The position numbers were made by a program, and so were the translations under genes. Shown here in pieces: positions 35,416 through 44,120 of a stretch of DNA of 64,000 nt. The notes beneath the pieces were generated by a model. It did not search any database and had not been told where the DNA came from. It saw nothing but the letters and a program-made list of their open reading frames with translations. Every line of letters begins with the position of its first letter. Position 1 is the stretch's first letter. Where the stretch lies: NCBI RefSeq assembly GCF_001512285.1, contig NZ_LNUV01000004.1, positions 1 through 64,000 of the forward strand, read 5' to 3'. This DNA is from Arthrobacter sp. EpRS71. Its GTDB lineage: Bacteria; Actinomycetota; Actinomycetes; Actinomycetales; Micrococcaceae.

Positions 35416-35438
35416 TCTCCGGGCGTAGGAGTTCATAA

Positions 35439-35477
35439 AGATAAGGCCCTTAAGAGTCGCTCTTAAGGGCCTTATCT
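35439..35477. terminator. Long perfect hairpin terminator between convergent operons
   Basis: Arms of 18 bases (AGATAAGGCCCTTAAGAG, 35439-35456, and its complement, 35460-35477) enclose a TCG loop. The A/T-rich outer ends let it work in both directions, for the triad and for the zinc-ribbon SDR. Confidence 0.93.
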
Positions 35478-35498
35478 GTACTTAAACCCGGGATCTTT

Positions 35499-36950
35499 CT
35501 ACCAGGGTGAAGGCTTGTAGTCCTTGAGGAAGACACCGTACTGGTCCTCACCCTTTTCACCCATCACAATGGGGTCGTAGACACGCGCGGCGCCGTCCAC
35601 CAGGTCCAAGGGAGCATGGAATCCTTCTTCCATGAGCCGGACTTTGGTGTAATGCGGCCGTTCGTCGGTGATCCATCCTGTATCCACGGCGGTCATGAGG
35701 ATGCCATCGGAATCGAGCATTTCCTGGGCGCTGGTGCGGGTCATCATGTTCAGCGCAGCTTTGGCCATGTTGGTGTGGGGATGTCCGGGGCCCTTGTAGG
35801 CACGGGAGAACTGTCCCTCCATGGCCGAGACGTTCACGATGTACTTCCTGTTGGCTGTGGACCGCTTCATGGCTTCGCGAAGGCGGCTGACCAGCAGGAA
35901 GGGCGCCGTGACGTTGCACAGCTGTACTTCGAGCATCTCCAGGGGATCCACCTCGTCCACCACCTGGGTCCAACTGTTGATCGAAGCGAGGTCAGGGACC
36001 AGGCCGCCGGCGTCGATTGCCGTTCCCGACTCAATCCGTTCCAGCGACGCCGATCCCGTGGAGAGGGCCAGCGAGGTGATCGCATCGCCGGCCAGGACGG
36101 GGTGTTCGGTGACACTGCTGGCGAGGGCAAGCGGGTGCTTGTCATGTGCGTGCCCGAAAGTCACCAGCTCGGGTCCGCCGTTGGCAGCTTCGAGGGCCTC
36201 GGGCAAGGCCTCGTCCTCTGCGTCAACCAAGGGCTTGTAAGCGTTGCCCGAGCGCCGCACGGTCTGGGCTGCGTTGTTGATGATAATGTCCAGCGGACCG
36301 GCCTCGTTGAGCGAATCCGTCAAGGCCATCACCTGTGCCGGGTCGCGGAGGTCAATGCCAACGATCCGGAGCCGGTGCAGCCACTCGCCGCTGTCTTCCA
36401 TGGCAGCAAAACGACGCGCAGCGTCTTTGGGGAAGCGGGTGGTGATGGTGGTGTGGGCGCCATCCCTGAGCAGCCGCAAGGCGATGTACATGCCGATCTT
36501 CGCGCGTCCGCCGGTCAGCAGCGCCCTGCGACCGGTGAGATCCGTGCGGGCATCGCGCTTGCTGTGGCTGAAGGCCGCGCATTCCGGGCAGAGCTGATGG
36601 TAGAAAGCATCTACCTGTGTGTAGTGCTTTTTGCAGATGTAGCAGGGGCGCGAGCGGATGAGGTGTCCTGCTACCTCACCAGTGGCGGAAGGGGCCAGCT
36701 TGTTGCCGCGCGTTTCGTCGTCAATACGGTCCGGTGCGGCCGTGGCAGTGAGGGCAATGACAGCGCGGTCGGCCTCGGCAATGGAGTCGCGTTTGGTGAC
36801 ACGGCGGTGGCGTTTGACGGCTTTGAACATCTTGCCGGTGGCACGGCGGACAGCAACATAGTCCGGGTGCTCTTCGTCATAGACGTGGATCGTGGTCAGA
36901 ACCTTGAGGCAGGCCTGGATCTCTTCAGGCGTCAGATCGGTGGAGCTCAT
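35499..36950 (-). CDS. SDR protein with N-terminal zinc-ribbon domain and altered active site
   Basis: The 483-residue protein has an N-terminal helical region (1-100), a four-cysteine zinc ribbon (Cys103, Cys106, Cys121, Cys124; CYICK and CPEC), then an SDR Rossmann fold with TGGRAKIG at 146-153 and NNAAQT at 225-230. Ser375 is present, but the usual Y-x3-K reads T393-x3-K397 (HTNMAKAAL); the nearest tyrosine is Tyr385. It is much longer than a classical SDR (about 250). The substrate is unknown. The zinc ribbon may bind a protein or nucleic acid. It is a single-gene unit convergent with the transglutaminase gene. Confidence 0.88.
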   Translation of the reverse strand: MSSTDLTPEEIQACLKVLTTIHVYDEEHPDYVAVRRATGKMFKAVKRHRRVTKRDSIAEADRAVIALTATAAPDRIDDETRGNKLAPSATGEVAGHLIRSRPCYICKKHYTQVDAFYHQLCPECAAFSHSKRDARTDLTGRRALLTGGRAKIGMYIALRLLRDGAHTTITTRFPKDAARRFAAMEDSGEWLHRLRIVGIDLRDPAQVMALTDSLNEAGPLDIIINNAAQTVRRSGNAYKPLVDAEDEALPEALEAANGGPELVTFGHAHDKHPLALASSVTEHPVLAGDAITSLALSTGSASLERIESGTAIDAGGLVPDLASINSWTQVVDEVDPLEMLEVQLCNVTAPFLLVSRLREAMKRSTANRKYIVNVSAMEGQFSRAYKGPGHPHTNMAKAALNMMTRTSAQEMLDSDGILMTAVDTGWITDERPHYTKVRLMEEGFHAPLDLVDGAARVYDPIVMGEKGEDQYGVFLKDYKPSPW

Positions 36951-37023
36951 TGACCTGATTTTACAGCCTTGGAAGCCAGTGGCCTGCCTCGGGTTCTGTT
37001 GACACCGGGGTGCGACTTACCGG

Positions 37024-38430
37024 CTAATGAGAGGCACCCTGCGCCGCGGCGTCCGCCACGCGTGATTGGATACCCGCTGCCACCTTTTCCGCGGAGTCGC
37101 GGATATCGGGATCGTCATGGGTAGCTGCCTTGACCGCTTCCGGCAACGCACGGCGATGCTGTGCGGACAACGCCAGCTCTGCCTCACCGGGCTCGGGGAC
37201 AACCTGACCCTTTGCCAGAACGGTGATGCCGGACTCCGTGACTTTGTAACCCCGGGCCTTGTCCAGGGCGGGGTCCAGGCCGATGGCCGCACCGGCGGGG
37301 ACCTTGACGTTCTTATCAAGAATGGCCCGCTTGATCACTGCGCCTTCACCCACACGGACCTTGTCCATCAATACAGAGTCCTGGACCCGGCTGCCAGCGG
37401 CCACATAGGCGTCGTTGGAGAGAACGGATCCTTCAACAATTCCGCCGGAAATCACCACACCGCTGGCCACAATGGAGTCCAACGCCGTGCCCACGGTGTT
37501 GTTATCTCCGCGGACGAACTTGGCAGGCGGAGAGATGCTCTGGCGGGTGTAGATGGGCCACTCGGAGTTGTACAGGTTGAACACCGGCACGGGTGAGATG
37601 AGATCCATGTGGGCGTCGTAGAACGAGTCGATGGTGCCGACGTCGCGCCAGTACGTCCGGTCGCGATCGGTGGCGCCTGGGATGTCGTTGAGCGTGAAGT
37701 CGTAAACACCGGCTTCGCCTTGGTCCACGAAATACGGAATGATGTCGCCGCCCATATCGTGCTTGGTATCGAGTCTTTCCGCGTCCACGTGCAACGCCTC
37801 AACCAGGGCGTCTGCGTTGAAGACGTAGTTGCCCATGGAAGCCAGGAACTGCGTGGGGTCAGCTGCCAGCCCGGGGGTGCTGGCGGGCTTCTCCACGAAG
37901 GCGGCGATCTTCTGGGGATCGTTCTGGTCCACCTCGATCACGCCGAACTGGTTGGCCATGTTCAGCGGCTGCCGGACTGCGGCCACTGTCGCTTTGGCAC
38001 CGCTGGCAATGTGCTGCTCCACCATTTGGGAGAAGTCCATGCGGTACACGTGGTCAGCGCCGACCACTACCACGATGTCCGGGGCGTCATCATGGATAAG
38101 GTTCAGCGATTGGTAAATTGCATTGGCACTGCCAAGGAACCAGCTCTTGCCCACGCGCTGCTGCGCGGGAACAGAGGCCACGTAACGGCCCAGCTGGGTT
38201 GACATGCGCCAGGTTTCCGAGATGTGCCGGTCAAGGCTGTGCGATTTGTACTGCGTCAGCACCACGATTTTCAAATATCCCGAATTAACGAGATTGGATA
38301 ATGCAAAGTCAATCAACCTGTAGCCGCCTGCAAACGGAACCGCGGGCTTGGCCCGGTCCGCCGTCAGCGGCATGAGTCGGTTGCCTTCTCCGCCTGCCAA
38401 TACGATTGCCAGAACTTTCTTCAACGCCAT
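37024..38430 (-). CDS. glgC: Glucose-1-phosphate adenylyltransferase (ADP-glucose pyrophosphorylase)
   Basis: GlgC makes ADP-glucose for glycogen synthesis. The 468-residue protein has the nucleotide-binding [32 protein letters not shown] segment at its N-terminus, the sugar-phosphate site region FVEKP, and a C-terminal left-handed helix domain. The C-terminus runs about 50 residues longer than usual, as a charged Ala/Glu-rich tail. The ATG at 38430 is placed eight bases after a GGGGAG site; an upstream GTG at 38436 is too close to it. It diverges from glgA across about 100 bp. Confidence 0.95.
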   Translation of the reverse strand: MALKKVLAIVLAGGEGNRLMPLTADRAKPAVPFAGGYRLIDFALSNLVNSGYLKIVVLTQYKSHSLDRHISETWRMSTQLGRYVASVPAQQRVGKSWFLGSANAIYQSLNLIHDDAPDIVVVVGADHVYRMDFSQMVEQHIASGAKATVAAVRQPLNMANQFGVIEVDQNDPQKIAAFVEKPASTPGLAADPTQFLASMGNYVFNADALVEALHVDAERLDTKHDMGGDIIPYFVDQGEAGVYDFTLNDIPGATDRDRTYWRDVGTIDSFYDAHMDLISPVPVFNLYNSEWPIYTRQSISPPAKFVRGDNNTVGTALDSIVASGVVISGGIVEGSVLSNDAYVAAGSRVQDSVLMDKVRVGEGAVIKRAILDKNVKVPAGAAIGLDPALDKARGYKVTESGITVLAKGQVVPEPGEAELALSAQHRRALPEAVKAATHDDPDIRDSAEKVAAGIQSRVADAAAQGASH

Positions 38431-38529
38431 GGTCACAGCTCCCCGTACGTCTTCGTATCCCCCAAAAGTCCGATTTTCCGGACTCTTTCACACTAGAACA
38501 CATACGCCGGAACGACTACGTTGGTTAGC

Positions 38530-39726
38530 GTGCGAATAGACATTGTGACTAAAGAATTCCCTCCGGAAATTTATGGCGGTGCCGGTGTCCACGTTGCCGA
38601 GCTCAGCCGGGTGCTGGCAAAGCACGTCGACCTTCACGTCCGGGCGTTTGGAGCGCCCCGTGATGCCGACTACCACGGGGCTACGGTGGCGTCCTACGCC
38701 ACGCCCGAAGACCTCGGCGATGCCAACGCCGCCATCCAGACCCTCGGCGTGGACTTGAGGATTGTTCCGGACATTGCGGGAGCGGACGTTGTCCACTCGC
38801 ACACCTGGTACGCCAACATGGCCGGCCACCTCGCCTCGTTGCTGCACGGCATTCCGCACGTGCTCAGCGCGCACAGCCTTGAGCCCCTGCGCCCATGGAA
38901 GGCTGAACAGCTTGGGGGCGGTTACGCGTTGTCCTCCTGGGTTGAGAAGACAGCCTACGAGGCAGCCGCGGCGATCATTGCCGTCTCCGATGGCATGCGC
39001 CAGGACATCCTCCGCAGCTACCCCAGCGTGGATCCGGACAAGGTCCGTGTGGTCCACAACGGCATCGATGTCTCACTCTGGGAACGTGACGAGGAGGACG
39101 ATGCCATCCGCGCGCTGGGCATCGATCCCGCCAAGCCCAGCGTGGTGTTCGTTGGCCGTAACACCCGTCAGAAAGGTGTGCCGTACCTGCTCCGTGCCGC
39201 GTCAAGCCTGCCCGGGAACGTCCAGTTGGTCCTCTGCCTCGGGGCTGCGGACACTCCGGAACTCGCCGCTGAAACCGCACGCCTCATTGAGGAACTGCAG
39301 GCCAAGCGGGAGGGCGTCATCCTTATCGAACGGATGCTTCCCCGGAAGGAGCTCATCCAGGTTCTCAGCCATGCCACGGCCTTCGCCTGCCCGTCGATTT
39401 ACGAGCCTTTGGGCATCGTGAACCTCGAGGCCATGGCGTGCGGTGCCGCCGTGGTGGCCAGTGCCACCGGAGGCATCCCGGAAGTTGTCCAGCACGGCGA
39501 GACCGGGTTGCTGGTGCAGCTGGAACAGGTCACCGACGGAACTGGTACTCCCTTGGATCCGGAGAAGTTCGTCAGCGATTTCGCTGCTGCCCTCAACGAG
39601 GTTGTTGCCGATCCGGCACGCGCCCGCGACATGGGCAAGGCAGGTCGGCGCCGGGCAGAAGAGCATTTCTCCTGGGAGTCCATCACGGAAACAACGCTTG
39701 AGGTCTACCGCTCAGTTCTTCGCTGA
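38530..39726 (+). CDS. glgA: Glycogen synthase, actinobacterial GT4 type
   Basis: The 398-residue retaining glycosyltransferase begins VRIDIVTKEFPPEIYGGAGVHVAEL, typical of actinobacterial GlgA/GlgM. Other landmarks are HSHTWYANMAG, VVHNGIDVSLW, VFVGRNTRQKG and the nucleotide-sugar E-x7-E region PSIYEPLGIVNLEAMACG. It uses ADP-glucose (or makes maltose-1-phosphate in the GlgM variant). The GTG at 38530 was chosen over a TTG three codons earlier. It pairs with the divergent glgC and is followed by a terminator. Confidence 0.93.
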   Translation: MRIDIVTKEFPPEIYGGAGVHVAELSRVLAKHVDLHVRAFGAPRDADYHGATVASYATPEDLGDANAAIQTLGVDLRIVPDIAGADVVHSHTWYANMAGHLASLLHGIPHVLSAHSLEPLRPWKAEQLGGGYALSSWVEKTAYEAAAAIIAVSDGMRQDILRSYPSVDPDKVRVVHNGIDVSLWERDEEDDAIRALGIDPAKPSVVFVGRNTRQKGVPYLLRAASSLPGNVQLVLCLGAADTPELAAETARLIEELQAKREGVILIERMLPRKELIQVLSHATAFACPSIYEPLGIVNLEAMACGAAVVASATGGIPEVVQHGETGLLVQLEQVTDGTGTPLDPEKFVSDFAAALNEVVADPARARDMGKAGRRRAEEHFSWESITETTLEVYRSVLR

Positions 39727-39760
39727 CCTCACGCTTGATGTTCTGACAGCAGCCCAAACG

Positions 39761-39800
39761 ACGACGGCGCCGCCCCCTTTGGTGGGGACGGCGCCGTCGT
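39761..39800. terminator. Terminator hairpin between glgA and the acyl-CoA oxidase-like gene
   Basis: Arms ACGACGGCGCCG (39761-39772) and its complement (39789-39800) are perfect, and the C- and G-runs in the loop can extend the stem. The genes on either side are convergent. Confidence 0.85.
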
Positions 39801-39848
39801 GCTTGACCAGAGTTCCGCGACTGTTCACCGTCTGGCAGCGGTGGAGTG

Positions 39849-41948
39849 CTAACGCGACGTGTTGGCCTTCTGCGCAAGGAGCGTCTTTTCGTCTGCAGGC
39901 GCGCTTCCGCTGGCACGCTGCTCGCGGAAGTGTTCGCGTGCAGCATCCTGCCGGGTAGCTTCCGCACCGGTGGCAATGGAGGCACGGAGGTGCTCAGGGC
40001 CGTAGCCAAAGGCGTCCACGAGGTCCACCGCGTGCGGGCGGATCTTTACCAGCAGGCGGTTGATGTACGTGCCTACAGTGCGGCCACGCTGCATCGACAG
40101 GCGGCCGTTCATGAGGTACCAGGACAGGTGCTTCTCAATCAGGGACAAACCGAACAAGTCTCGAAGCCAGGTCAGGACCCGCTTCGTTCCCTCATCCGTA
40201 ACCTGCGCGAGGGCCTCGGTGAAGGCCTCCCACTGAAGAAGCTCAGCGTGCGCCTGGGCAGCTTCGATGAGTTCATGTTGGTGCTGGTTGAAGAGCGCGG
40301 CGGCCTGGTGCTGGGGAAGCTTGTTGGCCCCCTTCAGCGCGGCGCCGACCTCGGCCACCATTGACTGCACGCGGTCGGCCAGGAGGGTGCGCTGGCCTTC
40401 CTCGTCCCGCAAGGCCAGCGCCGCTTTCTGAACTGAACCGGTATCGGCGACAAACTGGGCCACTTGCCGCAGGCCTGTTCGATGCAGAGCCACACCGGCT
40501 GCCTGATCAACCACGTAGCGGGCCAGGACGCCAAAGTCCGCGCTGCGGAATTCCTTGGCATAGTCTGCCAGCAGCCGCTTGGCCACCAACTGCAACAGGA
40601 CGGTGTTGTCGCCTTCAAAGGTCACATAGACGTCAAGGTCCGCACGCAGCGAAGCAAAACGGTTCTCCATCAGGAAACCTGCACCGCCACAGGCTTCCCG
40701 GCACTCCTGCAGTGTGTCCAGGGCATGCCATGTACTGAGCGGCTTGAGCGCGGCAGCCAACGTTTCCAGGTCTTGACGGTCGGCATCGGTGTCGTGCGCG
40801 CCGGAGAAGACGTCGTCGAATTTCTGCAGTAGCTGCTCGTGCGCAAAGCTGGCTGCGTACGTGGTTGCCAGCCGGGTAAACAAGCGGCGCTGGTGCCGCT
40901 GGTAGTCCAAAAGTACTTCTTCATCCGTGCTGGAAGAAGCGTTGAACTGGCGGCGTTCCGTGGCGTACTGGATGGCCGTCTTCAGTGCCACCTTGCTCGC
41001 AGCCACTGCGGCACCGTCGAGCGAAACTCGCCCCTGGACCAGTGTTCCAAGCATCGTGAAGAAACGGCGCCCCGGGCTCTCAATGGTGGAGGAGTAGGTG
41101 CCGTCCACGGCCACGTCACCGTAGCGGTTCAGCAGGTTCGTGCGGGGGATCCGGACCTCGGTGAAGTGCAACCGTCCGTTGTCGATGCCGTTCAATCCAC
41201 CCTTGATGCCATCATCTTCGCCGCCGATCCCCGGGAGGAATTCCTTGGTGGCAGGATCGCGGAGTTCCACATAGAAAGCGTGAACACCGTGATTGACGTT
41301 TTTGGTGATCAGTTGCGCAAACACCACAGCGGCAAGGCCGTCGTTGGCTGCGTTGCCGATGTAGTCCTTCCATGCCGCACGGAAGGGGGTGTTGATGACG
41401 AATTCCTGGCTGGCTTCGTCGTACGTGGCTGTGGTTGCAATGCTGGCCACATCGGAGCCATGGCCGGTTTCGGTCATGGCAAAGCAACCGGGAATTTCCA
41501 GGCTCATGATCCCCGGGAGCCACTTGTCCTGATGCTCCTCCGTGCCGAGGTGCATCACTGCCGAGCCGAACAGGCCCCACTGCACGCCTGCCTTGATCTG
41601 AAGGGACGGATCGGCGGTGACAATCTCTTCAAAGCCGGCGATGTTGCCGCCGTGGTCGTCAGAACCTCCCAGACGGGTGGGGAAGGCACGGTGGACAGTG
41701 TTGTTGTCCACCAGGAACTTCAACTGCTCAAAAACCCGGGCCCGGTGCTCGGTGTGGTGCAGACCTTCTATCTTTTGGACCGCCGGGTTGCCTGCCACCT
41801 TGCGGGCTTCATGGCGGATATGGGCCCATTTTCCAAGGAGTTGCCCGCCGAGGGCGGCAACGTCCACTACCGGCTCACCGCCGGTGGTGGCGTCATCGCG
41901 GCTGGAGGGTTGCTGGGCGGATGAAGCCCGGTCCACTACTTCAGTCAT
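39849..41948 (-). CDS. Acyl-CoA dehydrogenase/oxidase family protein, long form
   Basis: The 699-residue flavoenzyme is closer in length and layout to acyl-CoA oxidases than to 380-residue dehydrogenases. It has GCFAMTETGHGSDVASIATTATYD (the FAD/substrate core), LVQGRVSLDGAAVAASKVAL and YATERRQFN, then a long C-terminal helical half with CREACGGAGFLMENR, where oxidases have the catalytic Glu region. It introduces the first double bond in fatty acyl-CoA. It lies 46 bp downstream of the TetR gene on the same strand, so it is probably co-transcribed with and controlled by it. Confidence 0.92.
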   Translation of the reverse strand: MTEVVDRASSAQQPSSRDDATTGGEPVVDVAALGGQLLGKWAHIRHEARKVAGNPAVQKIEGLHHTEHRARVFEQLKFLVDNNTVHRAFPTRLGGSDDHGGNIAGFEEIVTADPSLQIKAGVQWGLFGSAVMHLGTEEHQDKWLPGIMSLEIPGCFAMTETGHGSDVASIATTATYDEASQEFVINTPFRAAWKDYIGNAANDGLAAVVFAQLITKNVNHGVHAFYVELRDPATKEFLPGIGGEDDGIKGGLNGIDNGRLHFTEVRIPRTNLLNRYGDVAVDGTYSSTIESPGRRFFTMLGTLVQGRVSLDGAAVAASKVALKTAIQYATERRQFNASSSTDEEVLLDYQRHQRRLFTRLATTYAASFAHEQLLQKFDDVFSGAHDTDADRQDLETLAAALKPLSTWHALDTLQECREACGGAGFLMENRFASLRADLDVYVTFEGDNTVLLQLVAKRLLADYAKEFRSADFGVLARYVVDQAAGVALHRTGLRQVAQFVADTGSVQKAALALRDEEGQRTLLADRVQSMVAEVGAALKGANKLPQHQAAALFNQHQHELIEAAQAHAELLQWEAFTEALAQVTDEGTKRVLTWLRDLFGLSLIEKHLSWYLMNGRLSMQRGRTVGTYINRLLVKIRPHAVDLVDAFGYGPEHLRASIATGAEATRQDAAREHFREQRASGSAPADEKTLLAQKANTSR

Positions 41949-41994
41949 GTTGCTTCCTTCTTTGGTTCCTATAACTGATGAGTCATTGCTGATG

Positions 41995-42696
41995 TCAGGT
42001 GGTGGTCTTGAGTGCCGGGGCTATACCCAGGCACAGCCAATCGGTGATCTGTCCGGCCATGGTTGCCTGATCGGGCTTCCCGCTCCCGGCGGGGGTGCCC
42101 AACCACATCTCGCCGGCATTCCGTACGAGTCCGATGGCCGCGGTGGGCCAATAGACGATCACCGCTTCCTTCTCGTCGCCAAGGTGTTCCCGCATGGGCG
42201 TCGCGATCATGTCCGTGATTTGTTCGAAGAAATTGCCCAGCGCGCCCGATGCCGCAATGGCGTCCTGTGCTGATGCTTCCCCGGGACTGAGCCGGGTGAT
42301 GAACGCATAGACGTTGGGGCTGGATTCGGCCATCTGGAGGTAGGCGGAAACCATGGCCAACAAACCCTCGCGCGGAGTCTGCGCCTGCTGGGTGGCCTCG
42401 AGCATGCGCCGCTGCATTTGGCCCAGGACAACCTCGCCCATTGCCTGCTGAAGACCGGCCTTGTCACCGAAATAGCGGTAGAAGACCGACTTGGAGGTTC
42501 CAGCTACCCCGGCGATGTCCTCCATGGAGGCGTCACTTCCGAGCCGGTGGACGGCCTTGCGCGCCGCTTTGATGAGTTCGCGACGCCGTTCCTCCCGGTG
42601 GGATTGCCAACGGGCAGCCCGTCCGTCAACAACCGCAGTGGCGGTCCCTTCCGGGGCATCGGCGGTGCTGGTGAATACTTCGTGGCGACTGTTCAC
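41995..42696 (-). CDS. TetR family transcriptional regulator of the fatty-acyl cluster
   Basis: The 233-residue protein has an N-terminal TetR helix-turn-helix (about residues 45-70; MEDIAGVAGTSKSVFYRYFGDK) and a helical ligand-binding domain with the WLG/DWLCLG region near the C-terminus. The GTG at 42696 starts directly beside a perfect palindrome (42697-42727) that is almost certainly its operator. It probably senses acyl-CoA, by analogy with FadR/KstR-type regulators, but that is inference. It is divergent from the thiolase operon and upstream of the acyl-CoA oxidase-like gene. Confidence 0.92.
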   Translation of the reverse strand: MNSRHEVFTSTADAPEGTATAVVDGRAARWQSHREERRRELIKAARKAVHRLGSDASMEDIAGVAGTSKSVFYRYFGDKAGLQQAMGEVVLGQMQRRMLEATQQAQTPREGLLAMVSAYLQMAESSPNVYAFITRLSPGEASAQDAIAASGALGNFFEQITDMIATPMREHLGDEKEAVIVYWPTAAIGLVRNAGEMWLGTPAGSGKPDQATMAGQITDWLCLGIAPALKTTT

Positions 42697-42727
42697 GATA
42701 CCCAGCGTATCAGGTACGCTGGGTATC
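42697..42727. promoter_or_regulatory. Operator palindrome for the TetR regulator
   Basis: GATACCCAGCGTA (42697-42709) and TACGCTGGGTATC (42715-42727) are perfect 13-base inverted arms around TCAGG. The site touches the regulator's start codon and lies 30 bp from the thiolase start, so one bound repressor could block both directions. Confidence 0.9.
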
Positions 42728-42757
42728 AGTAACTGGCATTGATCGAAGGAGACAAGC

Positions 42758-44110
42758 ATGGCTGCAGCAGACGTGACCACGGACGGGCCCTTGGAATCGG
42801 CTACCCACCCTCAAACAACGCGCTCCGCGGTCATCGTGGGCGGCAATCGCATTCCGTTCGCACGGACAGGCGGCGCCTACGTGAAATCCTCCAACCAGGA
42901 CATGCTCACGGCGGCACTGGATGGCTTGATCGCCAGGTTCGGGCTTCAGGACGAACGCATTGGGGAAGTCGCAGCAGGGGCGGTGCTCAAGCACTCTAGG
43001 GACTTCAACCTCACCCGCGAGGCCGTGCTCGGCTCAGCATTGTCTCCGGAAACGCCGGCTTATGACCTCCAACAAGCTTGTGCAACCGGCCTGGAAACGG
43101 TCATCGGGTTGTCCAATAAGATCAAGTTGGGCCAGATTGATTCAGGAATCGCCGGCGGGGTGGACTCGGCATCCGATGCCCCGATCGCTGTCAGCGAGGG
43201 GCTCCGCGACATCCTGCTGGACCTGAACCGGGCAAAGACCACGGTGCAGAAACTGAAGATCATCGGCCGGATCCGGCCCAAGGACCTGGCCCCCGACGCA
43301 CCAAACACAGGGGAGCCCCGCACGGGGCTGTCCATGGGTGAGCACCAGGCCCTGACAACCGCGCAGTGGAAAATCTCCAGGGAAGCCCAGGACGAGCTTG
43401 CCTACAACAGCCACCGCAACTTGGCGTCCGCGTACCAGCGGGGCTTCTTTGATGACCTCATCACTCCGTACCGCGGCCTGAACCAGGATTCAAACCTGCG
43501 CGCCGACACCACTCTGGAGAAGCTCTCCACCCTCAAACCGGTCTTTGGCAAGAACCTCGGCTCCGAGGCAACCATGACCGCGGGCAACTCCACACCCCTG
43601 ACCGATGGTGCATCAACGGTCCTCCTGGCAACAGAAGAATGGGCGGACGCCCACGGGCTTCCCAAACTCGCCACAGTCCTGGATGGCGAAGCGGCTGCCG
43701 TTGACTTCGTCCACGGCAAGGACGGCCTCCTCATGGCACCGGTCTTCGCCGTTCCCCGCCTCCTGGCCCGCCACGGGCTCACGTTCGAGGACATCGACTT
43801 CTTCGAAATCCACGAGGCCTTCGCCGGAACAGTGCTCAGCACCTTGGCGGCGTGGGAAGACGAAGAGTTCGGCAGGACGCGCTTGGGCCTTGGTGGCGCG
43901 CTGGGAAAGGTGGACCGCGCCAAACTCAACATCAATGGATCCTCGCTGGCTGCGGGCCATCCGTTTGCCGCAACAGGTGGCAGGATCGTTGCCTCTCTTG
44001 CAAAAATGCTGCATGAGAAGGGGATGGTTGACGGCCGTCCGGCCCGGGGCCTGATTTCAGTGTGCGCCGCCGGCGGCCAGGGCGTCGTAGCGATTCTGGA
44101 AGCAGCTTAG
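42758..44110 (+). CDS. Acetyl-CoA acyltransferase (thiolase)
   Basis: The 450-residue thiolase has both catalytic cysteines, Cys108 (QQACATGLE) and Cys436 (SVCAAGGQG), plus His in AAGHPFAATGG. The usual NEAF reads HEAF (EIHEAFAG), as in FadI-like thiolases. It cleaves 3-ketoacyl-CoA or condenses acyl-CoA units. The start ATG at 42758 has a GGAGA site. It heads a three-gene operon with a FabG4-like reductase and a MaoC-like hydratase, divergent from TetR. Confidence 0.94.
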   Translation: MAAADVTTDGPLESATHPQTTRSAVIVGGNRIPFARTGGAYVKSSNQDMLTAALDGLIARFGLQDERIGEVAAGAVLKHSRDFNLTREAVLGSALSPETPAYDLQQACATGLETVIGLSNKIKLGQIDSGIAGGVDSASDAPIAVSEGLRDILLDLNRAKTTVQKLKIIGRIRPKDLAPDAPNTGEPRTGLSMGEHQALTTAQWKISREAQDELAYNSHRNLASAYQRGFFDDLITPYRGLNQDSNLRADTTLEKLSTLKPVFGKNLGSEATMTAGNSTPLTDGASTVLLATEEWADAHGLPKLATVLDGEAAAVDFVHGKDGLLMAPVFAVPRLLARHGLTFEDIDFFEIHEAFAGTVLSTLAAWEDEEFGRTRLGLGGALGKVDRAKLNINGSSLAAGHPFAATGGRIVASLAKMLHEKGMVDGRPARGLISVCAAGGQGVVAILEAA

Positions 44111-44120
44111 GGGGAACGCG

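Noticed and set aside
35616..36953. 445-codon plus-strand open frame
   Set aside because: It is exactly antisense to the zinc-ribbon SDR, has no recognisable domain, and such mirror frames are common in GC-rich DNA.
40839..41924. 361-codon plus-strand open frame
   Set aside because: Antisense to the acyl-CoA oxidase-like gene; no start signal or family similarity.
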